Assembly: GCF_964199755.1 (NCBI RefSeq)
Contig: NC_133917.1
Span: 4,407,967-4,471,966, forward strand
DNA: 64,000 nucleotides
From: Larus michahellis
Taxonomy: Eukaryota > Chordata > Aves > Charadriiformes > Laridae
Direction of reading: 5' to 3'
The notes under the pieces are model-generated. The model ran no database searches and was not told the origin of the DNA. It saw only the letters and a program-made list of their open reading frames with translations. Of the stretch, positions 20,211 to 31,000 are shown piece after piece. Each line of letters opens with the position of its first letter. The first letter of the stretch is position 1. The translations under genes were made by a program, and so were the position numbers.

Positions 20211-22269
20211 ACGTGGGCATCAGCACCCCTGCCCCAGCGGGTCTCAGGGCAAAGGACGGTCCCAGGCAGGTCTAATTTATGGACCTAAGGAGCCAGTTTT
20301 CCCAGCTGCAAACCCAGCTCAGCCCCGCTGGGCTCCCCCGCCGGCTGCAGCCCCTTGGAAATGGTCACATTCAGAGTTTTTCCTTTACAAAGTCCTTGAG
20401 ACCTCCAGAGGAGACACCGAGACACGGAGGCGCGGAGTCGGCGAGGCACTAAATCAGCAGGAGACGGGAACAGGGGGACCCTGAGACACGGCGGCTCGGT
20501 GGCATCGGAAGGCCCATGTCCCCAACACCCAGCACCAGCAAACTGAATTACAGACCGCGGTGGGGGTCAGAGTGAACGGAGTCGGGTGGGAGCCTGCGGA
20601 GACCGTGAGGAACCAGCAGGCAGCTGCTGGGGGGGGGGGGTGGTTAAAGGAGGATTAATGAGAGGAGAAGGAAAAACAACAGTTTTTCCCAAAGGGCCAT
20701 TTTAAGGCAGCATTTGTAACCCTCCCTTGAACCAGGAAGGGCCGGGACCTCCCCATTTCCTTAACTTTTCCTTCTGCCTTTTGTCTTTGAGTCTTTAATA
20801 TTCACAGAGTCTAAACCTTTTTCTTTTTTATTCCCCCCCCCTCAAGTTATTCCCATACACGAAATGCTGCATTTAAGGAGAGGTAAAAAAAAAAAAAAAA
20901 AAAAGCCTCAAGGACAAATTCTCAAGAGATGAGCGGGATAAAATACCAGCCTGGTTCCAGCTCGCTGAAAACAAACAGGGCTACCCCCATCCCGAGCGAT
21001 TTTCCTCCTTTTGTTCCCAGAGCCAGGCACCATCCAGCTTTCCCACCTACGGCGCGCGGGGCGGAGGGAGGAGGAGGAGGAGGAAGGCGATGCCTCATCC
21101 GGTAAATCCGGCTGTTTCCCAGCTGTCGCCAGGACTTTACAGGCAGGAGCAATAACTGGGAGGAAGACTCTGCTCTGGGCAACCTGGCCACCAGGTGCTG
21201 GTGGTGGAGAAAAGGGCCAAGGTCCAAATCTCTGCAAAATTCAGACGCCATCCGCAGTTGCCCGCTGTTGTGGGCAGTGCCAAGGAGGCAGGAAGCCCGT
21301 TTTGGGTGGAGAAGTGAGAAAATATCGTTAGGTTTAGAAATGCGAGCAGGCCAAATCTGAGCTGTTGAACAGGAACGTCTGTATTCGCAGCTGAAGCGGT
21401 TCCTCCTCCTTTTCTCCGCTTTCTCGCTCCCGTTTCATCCGCCTTTGCTTGCCGGAGGTTTCCACCCCTCGGAGCAGGGCCACCCACCGCCGCTCAGGAT
21501 GGGGATGGTGTCCCGGGGTGGGGATGATGTCCCGGGGTGGGGATGTCCCAAGGTGGGGATGTCCCAGGGTGGGCAGCAGCTGCCGTGGGCTCCTGCTAAT
21601 GCAGAACAGACGCAAACTGCTGGGAGAAGGTCTGCGAAGGGGCTGGCAGCCATCCCTGGCTCCAGCTCTCCGTGCGGTCAGCCAGGACACGAAGCTGGAT
21701 TTAACTCAGCCTCAGGCCACTCGCACGGCAAAATGAACAGCTCTGCAGAAAAATGGGCATTAAAACACCCGGCTGCCCCCTTCTCTGGGGCCGTCGTGTC
21801 CCCACGTGCCTGGAGGACACGGCTCCCACCCGGTCCCGTGGGAGCCGGGATTCCCTGACAATGTGGTGCGCGTCCTGCCCTAAAACACCACCCAGAGCAG
21901 CCCAGGGGGAAACACGGAGCGAGCGCCGGGCTTGCTGCTCCGGCTCCGCTCGTCGTGTCCGCTCAGTGAATCTTTAATTAGGCCATGCAATTCCAGCAGC
22001 TTCTCACCAAGTTATTCCCAAGGCCAGCCGGAGGCTGCTCTTGCATCCGATGTGTAGGTGACCACCCGCCCCTCCGCTTGGCCAGGGATGGTCCAAACTC
22101 CTCTTGTCCAGGAAGGTCCTGGACAGGGTTGATGGAGACGCTCAAGGAATTGTGGAAACTTCATCGCCCTGAGCTTGGCATCCCAAAAAAGCTGGTGGTC
22201 CACTGGACACAGTGCAGGACTCTTTCCGGTGATTGCATTCATCTCCTGGGCAAGGAAGGAGGACGTATT
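20211..22269. other. Intergenic sequence without a recognised gene
   Basis: Nothing coding can be supported. An A tract lies at 20885-20903 and a C-rich, AT-flanked stretch at 20820-20850. At 21497-21575 there is a short G-rich tandem (ggtggggatg and atgtcccggggtgggg units) with G-quadruplex potential. The remainder is unique sequence. Confidence 0.45.
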
Positions 22270-22330
22270 TATGGTTGGACTAGATGATCTGAAAGGCCCC
22301 TTCCAACCCAGGCAATTCTGTGATTCTATG
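22270..22330 (+). mobile_element. Short CR1 3' end
   Basis: atggttggactagatgatctgaaaggccccttccaaccc followed by caattctgtgattctatg is the terminal CR1 3' UTR with its octamer end. Only about 60 bp can be assigned safely. The 200 bp upstream may be an older, diverged part of the same copy. Confidence 0.75.
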
Positions 22331-23495
22331 ACTGATCACCCCCCAGCACCTCCAGGCACACTCGGCTTCTCCTTACCTCCTGCGGATTTGGGGCTTGTTG
22401 CTTCATGGATGGAGAGAATCCCATTTGCTGAGGGGGTGTCGGGGGGATGCTGATCCAGGTGGCCCTGCTTTTCCACCTGGGGGCCAACATGCTTCTCCAC
22501 CGTGACACCAAACCGATCAAAAAGCTGATTGCTGCCCTAAATCAGACTCTTTAGGCATCGAGGCACACGCTCGTGCCAGCCGCCCGACCTGCCTTCAGAG
22601 TGCTGGCGGGGATTTGAGGTGCAACCGCTTCTTGGGTGCGATTCTCCTGAGCCGGCTGAGGTCTTCACCTGGGGAGGAGGTGAGGGAGGAGGTGACTCAT
22701 GCCCCCAAGTGCCCCTTTCTCTCCCAGCTGGCCCAGACACGCAGGTCGGCAGGGCAGCAGCCCGCCCAGGGTGATGTCAGCCCCTCCTGGGTGCCTATCG
22801 CAACCAGCATCGCCGCTCTCCTCCCGCTTCTGACGAAGGGATGCGCGCGTTGGTCTCTTCTCCGTCGGCGTGGGGCTGGTAGCAGCTGCAGCTCATCGTA
22901 TTTCCGCGCGTTGGTTCTGTGTCCTGGAACACAGAGCTGGGACCCGCAGCCTTGAGCCGAGCTCCTCGACAGACCCATCCTCCAAACCTGCCCCGCACCC
23001 CAGCAGCTCTCCCCGATCTCCTCACGCCCGGCGCGGAGCTGGGATGCACCGGCACAGACTTGCTTGCCAGGAGGGACCTGGCAGCCGATCCCCCACCGGC
23101 TCGTGAGTCTTGTCTGGTGGATGGTTATTAATGCAGGAGAGTCATTTCCTTCCCATCAGCAAAGGTGAAGTAGCACAAGAGAATGGATTTCTATAGAAAT
23201 CGATGTACATTACGTCCACGAGGCCACTTTATTCCACTTTCCAAAGCAGCAATTACTCTTTCCCGGTATTTACCTGCGTCGATGTCCTGTTGTTTTCTGT
23301 GGGAACAGCCCTGAACCCATCACCCAGCCTGGAGACAGATCTACTCACTTGTGATCTCCAGATCCCTCCCGCAGCCTTTTAAAAGACACATTGATCATCT
23401 CCAAGGTTGGTCTAAGTGACAGACCTGCTCCCCCCTTATTATATCTCCCAAAATCCCTCTGGCTGACTTTCTGCTGTGGCCTGATCTTCCGTAAA
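22331..23495. other. Intergenic sequence without a recognised gene
   Basis: Unique sequence with no supported exon, RNA gene or named repeat. The open frames present show no family resemblance. Confidence 0.45.
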
Positions 23496-23632
23496 TCGTA
23501 GAATCACTGAATGGTTTGGGTTAGAGGGGACCTTAAAGCTCATCTTGTTCCACCCCCAACCCTGGGCAGGGACACCTCCCACCAGCCCAGGTTGCTCCAA
23601 GCCCCGTCCAACCTGGCCTTGAACCCCTCCAG
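23496..23632 (-). mobile_element. Truncated CR1 3' fragment
   Basis: The plus strand reads tcgtagaatcactgaatggtttgggttagaggggacc through to cttgaacccctccag, then breaks off into unrelated sequence. It is 137 bp and reversed relative to the plus strand. Confidence 0.8.
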
Positions 23633-24604
23633 CATCCATTTGAACCTTGGTCATCTACAAAAAAAACAGACTTTCTTGTTCCTGATGAAGGCAGAGAGGT
23701 TTTCTACCTGTAAAAAATCATTCCACAAAATCTTTTTGTCTTTGGCCCCAGCCGTCGGGGCAGAGTCAGCAGACATGGGATGACACTACAGAAGCCGTCT
23801 CCAAATTTCTGCTGGGTAATTGGCGGAAAGTAGGTGTGAGGAGAGGCTGGGCAGAGAGAGCGGAGAGGGAGCTGATTTTACCTGTTTTGACACAGAATAG
23901 CTGACTGGCGTTTGCTGACGCCGCTCATTGCGCTTTCAGGCACGTGCACGCAGCATCCGAACTCCTGCGATCGCTGCAGGAGCCGTCAGGAAAGAGGGCT
24001 TTTTTGCAGACCTCAGGGCTTTTATGCTAAAAACCCACTAACAGCATGTCCCTCCCCCAGCCAAAGGCACCCAGGACAAGCAGTCACCCATCCCAAGGGC
24101 ACCCGATAATTTATGAATGTCTCCGAGTCTTTGAGGGCCGCGCTCAGCCCCGGGATACGCCAGGCTGAGACTCGGCGCTGCTGAACCCAAACGAGCTGTG
24201 AGATGATCCGTCTTTTCACCAGTGACCGTGACCGGTGCCCGTTCAGCACCTCAGGCGTGAGGTGTGCATGGAATAACGTCCCACGGTGCCGGCCGAGAAA
24301 TGTCGTTTCTCCTCCGAGCCCTGCGGTGAGCTCCCCCGTGAATTTTTCCGATTCTTCAGCCAAGAATGTGATAAGGCTTCACGGGTCGGTCACCCTGCAT
24401 AAACATTTTCTCTGCTCTCAGATCCCATGACCTGCTCTTGAACTGGCAGCGCTGAATCCTCAGCCACACCTCTCAGCCCCGATGAACATCAACCTTCGCA
24501 GACCTGCCATGACTGTCCTCATCATGATGTCCTCCAAAAATCGAGGGTCTTCCACATCCTCCTCACATTCTCCGATGGTTTGTCACTTGTTCCCCTCCAC
24601 TCAA
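23633..24604. other. Intergenic sequence without a recognised gene
   Basis: Unique sequence. I see no supported exon or repeat before the CR1 copy that begins near 24605. Confidence 0.45.
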
Positions 24605-25433
24605 CGCTTGTTGCACCACATCTGGATGCTGTGTCCAGTTTTGGGCCACCAATACGAGATAGACATCAATGAACTGGAGTGAATTCAATTCAACCATTCA
24701 AGATGGTTGGAGGATGGAGCATGGTTGGAAGCTGGAGCTTCTGCATGAGGAGAAGCTGAGGAAATGGGGCTTGTTCAATCTAAAGAAGAGAAAAGTCTTG
24801 GGGTCACATAACAGCAGCCTTGAGCACCTACAAGGAGTTTCTTGAGAAGATGGAGCCAGGTTCTCCATGGTGGTTCTTGGCAGGAGGCCGAGGTTCACAG
24901 GCAGGAGCTTCACATGGGATATGTCAGGAGCTCTGGAGCCCCCAACATCAGAAGGACATGGACCTGTTGGAGCAGGGCCAGAGGAGGCCATGGAGATGCT
25001 GGGAGGACTGTAGCCCCTCTGCTGTGGGGACAGGCTGAGAGAGTTGGGGGGGGTCATCCTGGAGAAGAGAAGGCTCCAGGAAGACCTACCTTATAGCAAC
25101 CTTCCAGTATCTGAAGTGGCCTACAGGAAAGCTGGGGAGGGACTTTCTACAAGGGCATGTAGTGATAAGAGGAGGGGTAACAGCTTCAAACTGAAAGAGC
25201 GGAGACTGAGATGAGATCTGAGGAAGAAATCATTTGCTGTGAGGGGGGTGAGCCCCTGGCCCAGGTTGCCCAGAGAAGCTGTGGCTGCCCCATCCCTGGA
25301 GGGGCTCAAGGCCAGGTTGGCCGGGGCTTGGAGCAACCTGGGCTGGTGGGAGGTGTCCCTGCCCAGGGCAGGGGGTGGAGCTAGGTGATCCTTAAGGTTC
25401 CTTCCAACATAAACCATTCCATGATTCTATCAT
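24605..25433 (+). mobile_element. CR1 LINE 3' part
   Basis: It begins with the diverged CR1 segment ctggatgctgtgtccagttttgggcc and continues through gctgaggaaatggggcttgttcaatct. It ends with cttccaacataaaccattccatgattctat at about 25432. The coding part is interrupted by small insertions and stops. It is more diverged in its first 400 bp than the other copies. Confidence 0.8.
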
Positions 25434-26045
25434 ACAGGGAAAAACTCCAGCTTTGGTGGTTTTCCAGCCCTGACTGGACCCAGTGGAAGAGGGAAGGGGA
25501 GATGTTGTTTCAGGGATCTGTCAGGCTGAAAGGGAAGGAGGCTGCTGCCATCTAGAGCAGCGACTCCTCTGCGTGCGGACACGGCAGCCAGACTGCATGT
25601 TCCCAGGCCTGGAAAGCTCATCTTGGTTGAGACTAAACCCGGAAAATTAAGGAAAAAACATTACGAGCTGGAACAGAGCAAGTAATGGATTCCCAGGCTC
25701 TGGGCAGAGCATCCGTCCCAGCCTCCTCGAGCAGCAGATGATGCGCCGCTTACATAAGTGCAATTAATAATTGATTCGAAATAGGTGGAAAAAGCCCATT
25801 CTTGTCTCCAGCATCGTTGCAAGTTTCCGCCCCCTGGGTTTAAGCCCAGCCAAACCCCGCCACCAGCTCAGAACGTGAAAAAAAAAAATAAAAAAAAAGG
25901 GGGGTCAAAAAAAAGAGAACAGAAAAGCCCCTGAATCATTTAAGAAGTTTTATGAGGTGTCCCCAAAGCCACAATCCCACAACCCGGCAGGACGGCGCTG
26001 GGTGAAAGAATGAAAACTCCCCGAGAGAGGAAGCGAAAGTGGTGC
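25434..26045. other. Intergenic sequence without a recognised gene
   Basis: Unique sequence with an A-rich tract at 25875-25920 (broken A runs with GGGG). No gene is supported. Confidence 0.45.
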
Positions 26046-27838
26046 AAATGTCCCCAAACCCACGTGCTCCCCCATCTCCCAGTGTCCCTGTGTCCTCACG
26101 TCTCCTCTGGCCCCCCACCTAACCCCATGTCACCCTCTCTCCCCATGATCCATCCCCAGGTCCCACCCCATGCCTCCATGTCCCTGGCTCTCCACCTTTG
26201 TGTCCCCAACCCATGTCCCCATGCCCTCCATGTCTCTTTTGTGTGTGTCCCCATGTCCCCATACACCAACCTCCCCATCCCTCCATGTCCCTCATGTGCC
26301 CCTGTGTCCCCACACCCCCATGCACTCACTCCCTGTGTCCCCCATGTTCCCCTGTGTCCCCACCGCCCCATGCCTCCATGTCCCCTGTATCCTCCTGTGT
26401 CCCCCGTGTCCCCACACCCTCCATGTCTCTTTTGTGTCCCCCCCACGTCCCCATACCCCAGCTTTCCCATCCCTCCATGTCCCGCATGTCCCCCTGTGTC
26501 CCCATGCTCCCCCCATTCCCACACCCTCATGCACCCTGTGTCCCCCATGTCCCCCTGTGTCCCCACCATCCCATGCTCCCATGTCCCCCATGTCCTCCTG
26601 TGTCCCCCACACTTCCCATGTCCCCACCCTCCCCGTGTCCCCCTGACCCTCATTCCCTCCCATGTCCCCACCCCTGTATCCCCACGCCCCCCCCATGTCC
26701 CCACTCCCCTATGTCCACCTGTGTCCCCCACACCCCCTGTGTCCCCACTCCCCCCATGACTCCACTCCCCTGTGTCCGCCTGTGTCCTCCGTGACCCCGT
26801 GTCCCCCATGGCCCCTGTGTCCCCCTGCCCCCATTCCCTCCCATGTCCCCACCCCTGTATCCCTATGCCCCCGTGTCCCCACTCCCCTATGTCCACCTGT
26901 GTCCCCCACACCACCCGTGTCCCCACGCTCCCCGTGTCCCCTCTCCTCTAGGTCCACTTGTGTCCCCACACTCCCCGTGTCCCCCGCGGCCCCCATGTCC
27001 CCACTCCCCTATGTCCACCTGTGTCCCCACGCCCCCCATGCCCTCCCGGGTCACCCCCCCCGTGTCCTCACTCTCCTACGTCCACCTGTGTCCCCCACAC
27101 CCTCCCGTGTCCCCATCCGTGTCCCCGCGCCCCCCCTCCCCGTGTCCCCACTCCCCTACGTCCACCTGTGTCCCCCACACCTCCCGTGTCCCCCCCCGCA
27201 TCCCCACACCCCCTGTGTCCCCACTTCCCTATGTCCACCTGTGTCCCCCACGCCTCCTGTGTCCCCACGCCCCCCATGCCTTCCCGGGTCGCCCCCCCGT
27301 GTCCCCACTCCCCTATGTCCACCTGTGTCCCCACGCCCCCCACGCCCTCCCGTGTCCCCCCCCCGTGTCCCCGCGCCCCCCCTCCCCGTGTCCCCACTCC
27401 CCTATGTCCACCTGGGTCCCCCACGCTCCCCGTGTCCCCACACCCCCCCTCCGTGTCCCCACTCCCCTATGACCACCTGTGTCCCCCACACCACCTGTGT
27501 CCCCACGCCCCCCACGCCCTCCCGTGTCCCCCCCCCGTGTCCCCGCGCCCCCCCTCCCCGTGTCCCCACTCCCCTATGTCCACCTGGGTCCCCCACGCTC
27601 CCCGTGTCCCCACACCCCCCCTCCGTGTCCCCACTCCCCTATGACCACCTGTGTCCCCCACACCACCTGTGTCCCCAAGCCCCCCACGCCCTCCCGTGTC
27701 CCCCCCCTCCGTGTCCCCGCGACCCCCCTCCCCGTGTCCCCACTCCCCTATGTCCACCCGTGTCCCCCACACCACCTGTGTCCCCACGCCCCCCATGCGC
27801 TCCCGCACCCCCCACCCCCGCGTCCCCACGCCCCGGCC
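26046..27838. repeat. Long C-rich minisatellite directly upstream of SLC48A1
   Basis: About 1.8 kb built on ccatgtcccc / cccgtgtcccc units. From 26690 on it is organised around ccccactcccctatgtccacctgtgtcccccac. Near the promoter end a block of about 172 bp is duplicated (ctatgaccacctgtgtccccc recurs 172 bp apart, near 27470 and 27642). The array ends about 115 bp before the SLC48A1 start codon. One plus frame stays open from 26662 straight into the SLC48A1 coding exon, which is fortuitous. Confidence 0.93.
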
Positions 27839-27868
27839 CCGCCGCCGGCCTCCCCTCGGTCCCCCCGG

Positions 27869-27883
27869 CCGGCAGGGGGCGCG
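27869..27883 (+). promoter_or_regulatory. Putative CTCF-binding motif
   Basis: CCGGCAGGGGGCGCG fits the CTCF core consensus (CCASYAGRKGGCRS) at all but one position. It sits between the minisatellite and the GC boxes, 69-83 bp upstream of the SLC48A1 ATG. Occupancy cannot be judged from sequence alone. Confidence 0.4.
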
Positions 27884-27951
27884 CTGTGGCGGGGCGGGGC
27901 CGGGGCGGGCCGGGCCGGCGGCGGGCGGGGCGGTGGCGCAGCAGCGCTCCG

Positions 27952-28090
27952 ATGGCGGTGAGCCGGGCGCTCGCCCTCCGCTTGGCCTACGCGGCGGCCG
28001 GCGCCCTCATGGGCTTCTCCGCCTTCTTCACCTGGAGCCTGGCGCCGGCTTTCCGGCAGCCCGCCACAGCGGCGGCGGGGGGGCTCTCGG
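27952..28090 (+). CDS. SLC48A1: SLC48A1 coding exon 1
   Basis: 139 nt encode residues 1-46 plus the first base of Gly47. The exon holds the short N-terminal tail, transmembrane segment 1 (about 10-32, including [17 protein letters not shown]) and the [13 protein letters not shown] loop that parallels human RQPGTAAMGGLAG. The donor is TCGG|GTACGAG at 28091. It lies inside the CpG-rich block. Confidence 0.93.
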
Positions 28091-31000
28091 GTACGAGGTG
28101 GCGGCGGGAGGGCTGCGGGAGTGGGGGGGGTGGGCCGGGGCGCCGCCGCCTGAGGTAACTCCCGCCGGTGGGTGCTGAGGGAGGGTGATGGCGGCGGGGG
28201 GTGAGGGCGGGGAGCGCCTTCCCCAGGGGGAGACGGGCTGGGGAAGGGGCGGCTTCGCCTCAGCGGTGGTTACCGGGGTGAGGGGGGCCGGGCGGGGAGA
28301 GCAGCGCTGCCCCGGGAGTGCAGGGCCCGGAGTGAGGGTGGGAGACCCGCCATCACCACCCCCACAACCGGGGCCCTGCTCCCACCTGGCTAAAGAATCA
28401 CCAAACGGCCCGAGAAGGTTTCGAAGGTTTAACTCGTGATAAGCCACCTGCATTCCTGGGCTGCATCCCCAGCAGCGTGGGCAGCAGGGTGAGGGGGTGG
28501 GATTCTGCTCCGCTCTGTGAGACCCCCCCAGTGCTGCCTCCAGCGCTGGGGCACCAACAGCAGAAGGACACGGAGCTGTTGGAGCGGGGCCGGAGGAGGC
28601 CCCGGAGATGCTGGGAGGGCTGGAGCCCCTCTGCTGTGGGGACAGGCTGAGAGAGCTGGGGGGGTTCAGCCTGGAGAAGAGAAGGCTCCGGGGAGACCTT
28701 CCAGTCCCTAAAGGGGCTCCAGGAAAGCTGGGGAGGGACTCTGGAGCAGGGAGGGGAGCCATGGGACGAGGGGGAAGGGTTTTACACTGCAAGAGGGGAG
28801 ATTTAGGTGAGATCTGAGGAAGAAATTGTTTGCTGTGAGGGTGGTGAGCCCCTGGCCCAGGTCGCCCGGAGAAGCTGTGGCTGCCCCATCCCTGGAGGGG
28901 TTCAAGGCCAGGTTGGCCGGGGCTTGGAGCAACCTGGGCTGGTGGGAGGTGTCCCTGCCCAGGGCAGGGGGCGACACTGGGTGGGCTTTAAGGTTCCTTC
29001 CCACCCAAACTGTTCTATGAGTCTATGAAAATGGAGTGAAGCACCGATTTGTGCCTGGGCAGGGAGTGTCTGGGGACAGCATTGGTGCTGGCATGTGGCA
29101 GGGCCCTTTCCTCCATGCTGCGTGCGGTGGGTTTCTTTGAATGTTGGTGGCAAAGCTGGCGACACTGGGCTTGGCTTGTGGCATGGCGGGGGGGAAAGCT
29201 CTGTGTGGCGGCTGGCGTAGATGACAGCAGTATGTGATTTTGGGACTTGGGTGGGCTACGCTTCGTTTTGGGAAGTCTCCAGGTGCTGCTTTTGTGATCT
29301 GCCCAGGAACTCCCGACCTCCTGGAAGCACTTGTTGCACTCTAAAAAGGCTGACTTTATTAAAAGCTCTTTGGGAAGCTTTAGCTCACAGTGTCTGGCTG
29401 TATTTGCAACTTGAAATGTAAAACCGTGGTTTGTGGGACACGTTAACTACATCTGTTGATGCTCATCCCTTAGGAAAGAAGGAAATTAATTTGTGTATTT
29501 TATAACCTCGCTGCTAGTAAAGGCGGAACTGTTCAAGTCTTCTACTTGGTACCAAGAAGGCTTTTGCAAAAACATCTCGCTAACTTGCTGTTTGTGGTGG
29601 AACAGCTTTAGTTAATGATGGTGTATAACTCAAATGTTATGGAGGGAAAAAAACCTCTAAAAGTTTGAGGTTTAAATTGTGTGTGGCTGTCAGAGTAAGC
29701 CCCGTACAGCAGCCAACGTTGTTACTGAAAAGGGTTTTATTTTAAACTTGCAGCTGAAAGCTTTGCTGACTTTCCTGGTAAAAATTTTGGTCTGGCAATC
29801 TATATTTACGTGTGCTCTGTATTTTTAGGAAAGAAAAGTGCCGGCCTCCTATGACGTTTACACCCGGTGAAAGCGTCTGTGCCTGATGCTCGGAAATGGG
29901 TGATTGGGCTACTTGTTGTAGGGCCAGGAGCTGTAAACTGCGTCTTAACACCCCCTGAAATCAGGGGAGCTTCAGATGCCTGCGTCGGTCGTGGATCTTA
30001 GTTAATGATTGGGTTGGAGCAGAACATTGTCCTCTCTTGGTTTGTCAACTTAAGGGTTTCTCTGGCTAAATACCAGGAGGAAAAGTAGAAAGTGAAGTTA
30101 AACTTTGTAAAGAATCTAGCTTGTTCCTGGTGTGTGAGCGACGCCGACGCTCCCCTGTACCTCTCGGTATCTGTTGCACTGTCAGAGCAGCTGGGAGGTA
30201 CAGGGTTGTGGTTGCCTTTCTGCTTCCTCTCCCTTCAAAAAGCTTTCATTCCAGCTGGAATTAAGCAATTCCAACGTGTCTGTCTCGCTTTACTAGGTGG
30301 CACGAGGGAAGTTGGAGTGTTGCACCCTGGAAACGCACAAGAAAATAACGAGTAATATTTTATGCCGCATGCACATGCCGTCTTTGTGTTCGCAGAGGAG
30401 TTTCGGAAGTCCACATTCTAGAAGGAGGTTGGTGAGAAAGCAGAGGGAGGAACCGTCCTGTACTTTCCGTGCTGAGGTTATTTAGATTCTTGTCTGCTGG
30501 GACGAGGTTTGTGTGCTGGTTAATTAAAAGGTAATGCAAGCTAGTTAAGATAACAAGGAGCAAGGTAAGCAAGAAACAAAATAACAAAAAAAAAATGGTC
30601 GATTCTTAGGTTAGACTCTATGAATTTATGTGAATTTGCTCTCAAACATCAGTGAAAAGCCTATAGGTAGAGTCACAGAAGGATCAAAAAGCCTGAGAAA
30701 GAGGTTAAGAAATGTGTGTTTTGGCGTTAGACAAAGCTGATTTAAGGGGTTCCTGTTATTTTAAACCCATGGCTGCTTTTTCCTGTCCTTCTGCTTCACA
30801 TTTCTACCCCATTGATGTCTCAACAGGTGAAATACTCTCCAGGCATTTGAGATGAGACTTTTATTTTAGGCTCCCAGCCCTGAAGTGAGGATATGTAGGG
30901 TGCTGCCTCACAAATGTAGTTATCCCCAGGACGGAGGGGCCAGGAAGGAGGGGGAATATGAATGCTCGTGTATGGGGAGGACCTTTGAAATTCATTCTGC

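Larger units (their letters stand above)
27839..28340 (+). promoter_or_regulatory. CpG-rich promoter region of SLC48A1
   Basis: A GC-rich, CpG-dense block starts where the minisatellite stops. GC boxes (ggggcgggg and similar) cluster at 27891-27932, within 60 bp of the start codon. No TATA box is visible, consistent with a CpG-island housekeeping promoter. The 5' leader must be short if transcription starts inside this block. Confidence 0.6.

Noticed and set aside
26662..28158. 498-codon plus frame that includes SLC48A1 exon 1
   Set aside because: The upstream part is minisatellite, and the frame runs past the true splice donor at 28091. Homology places the start at 27952.
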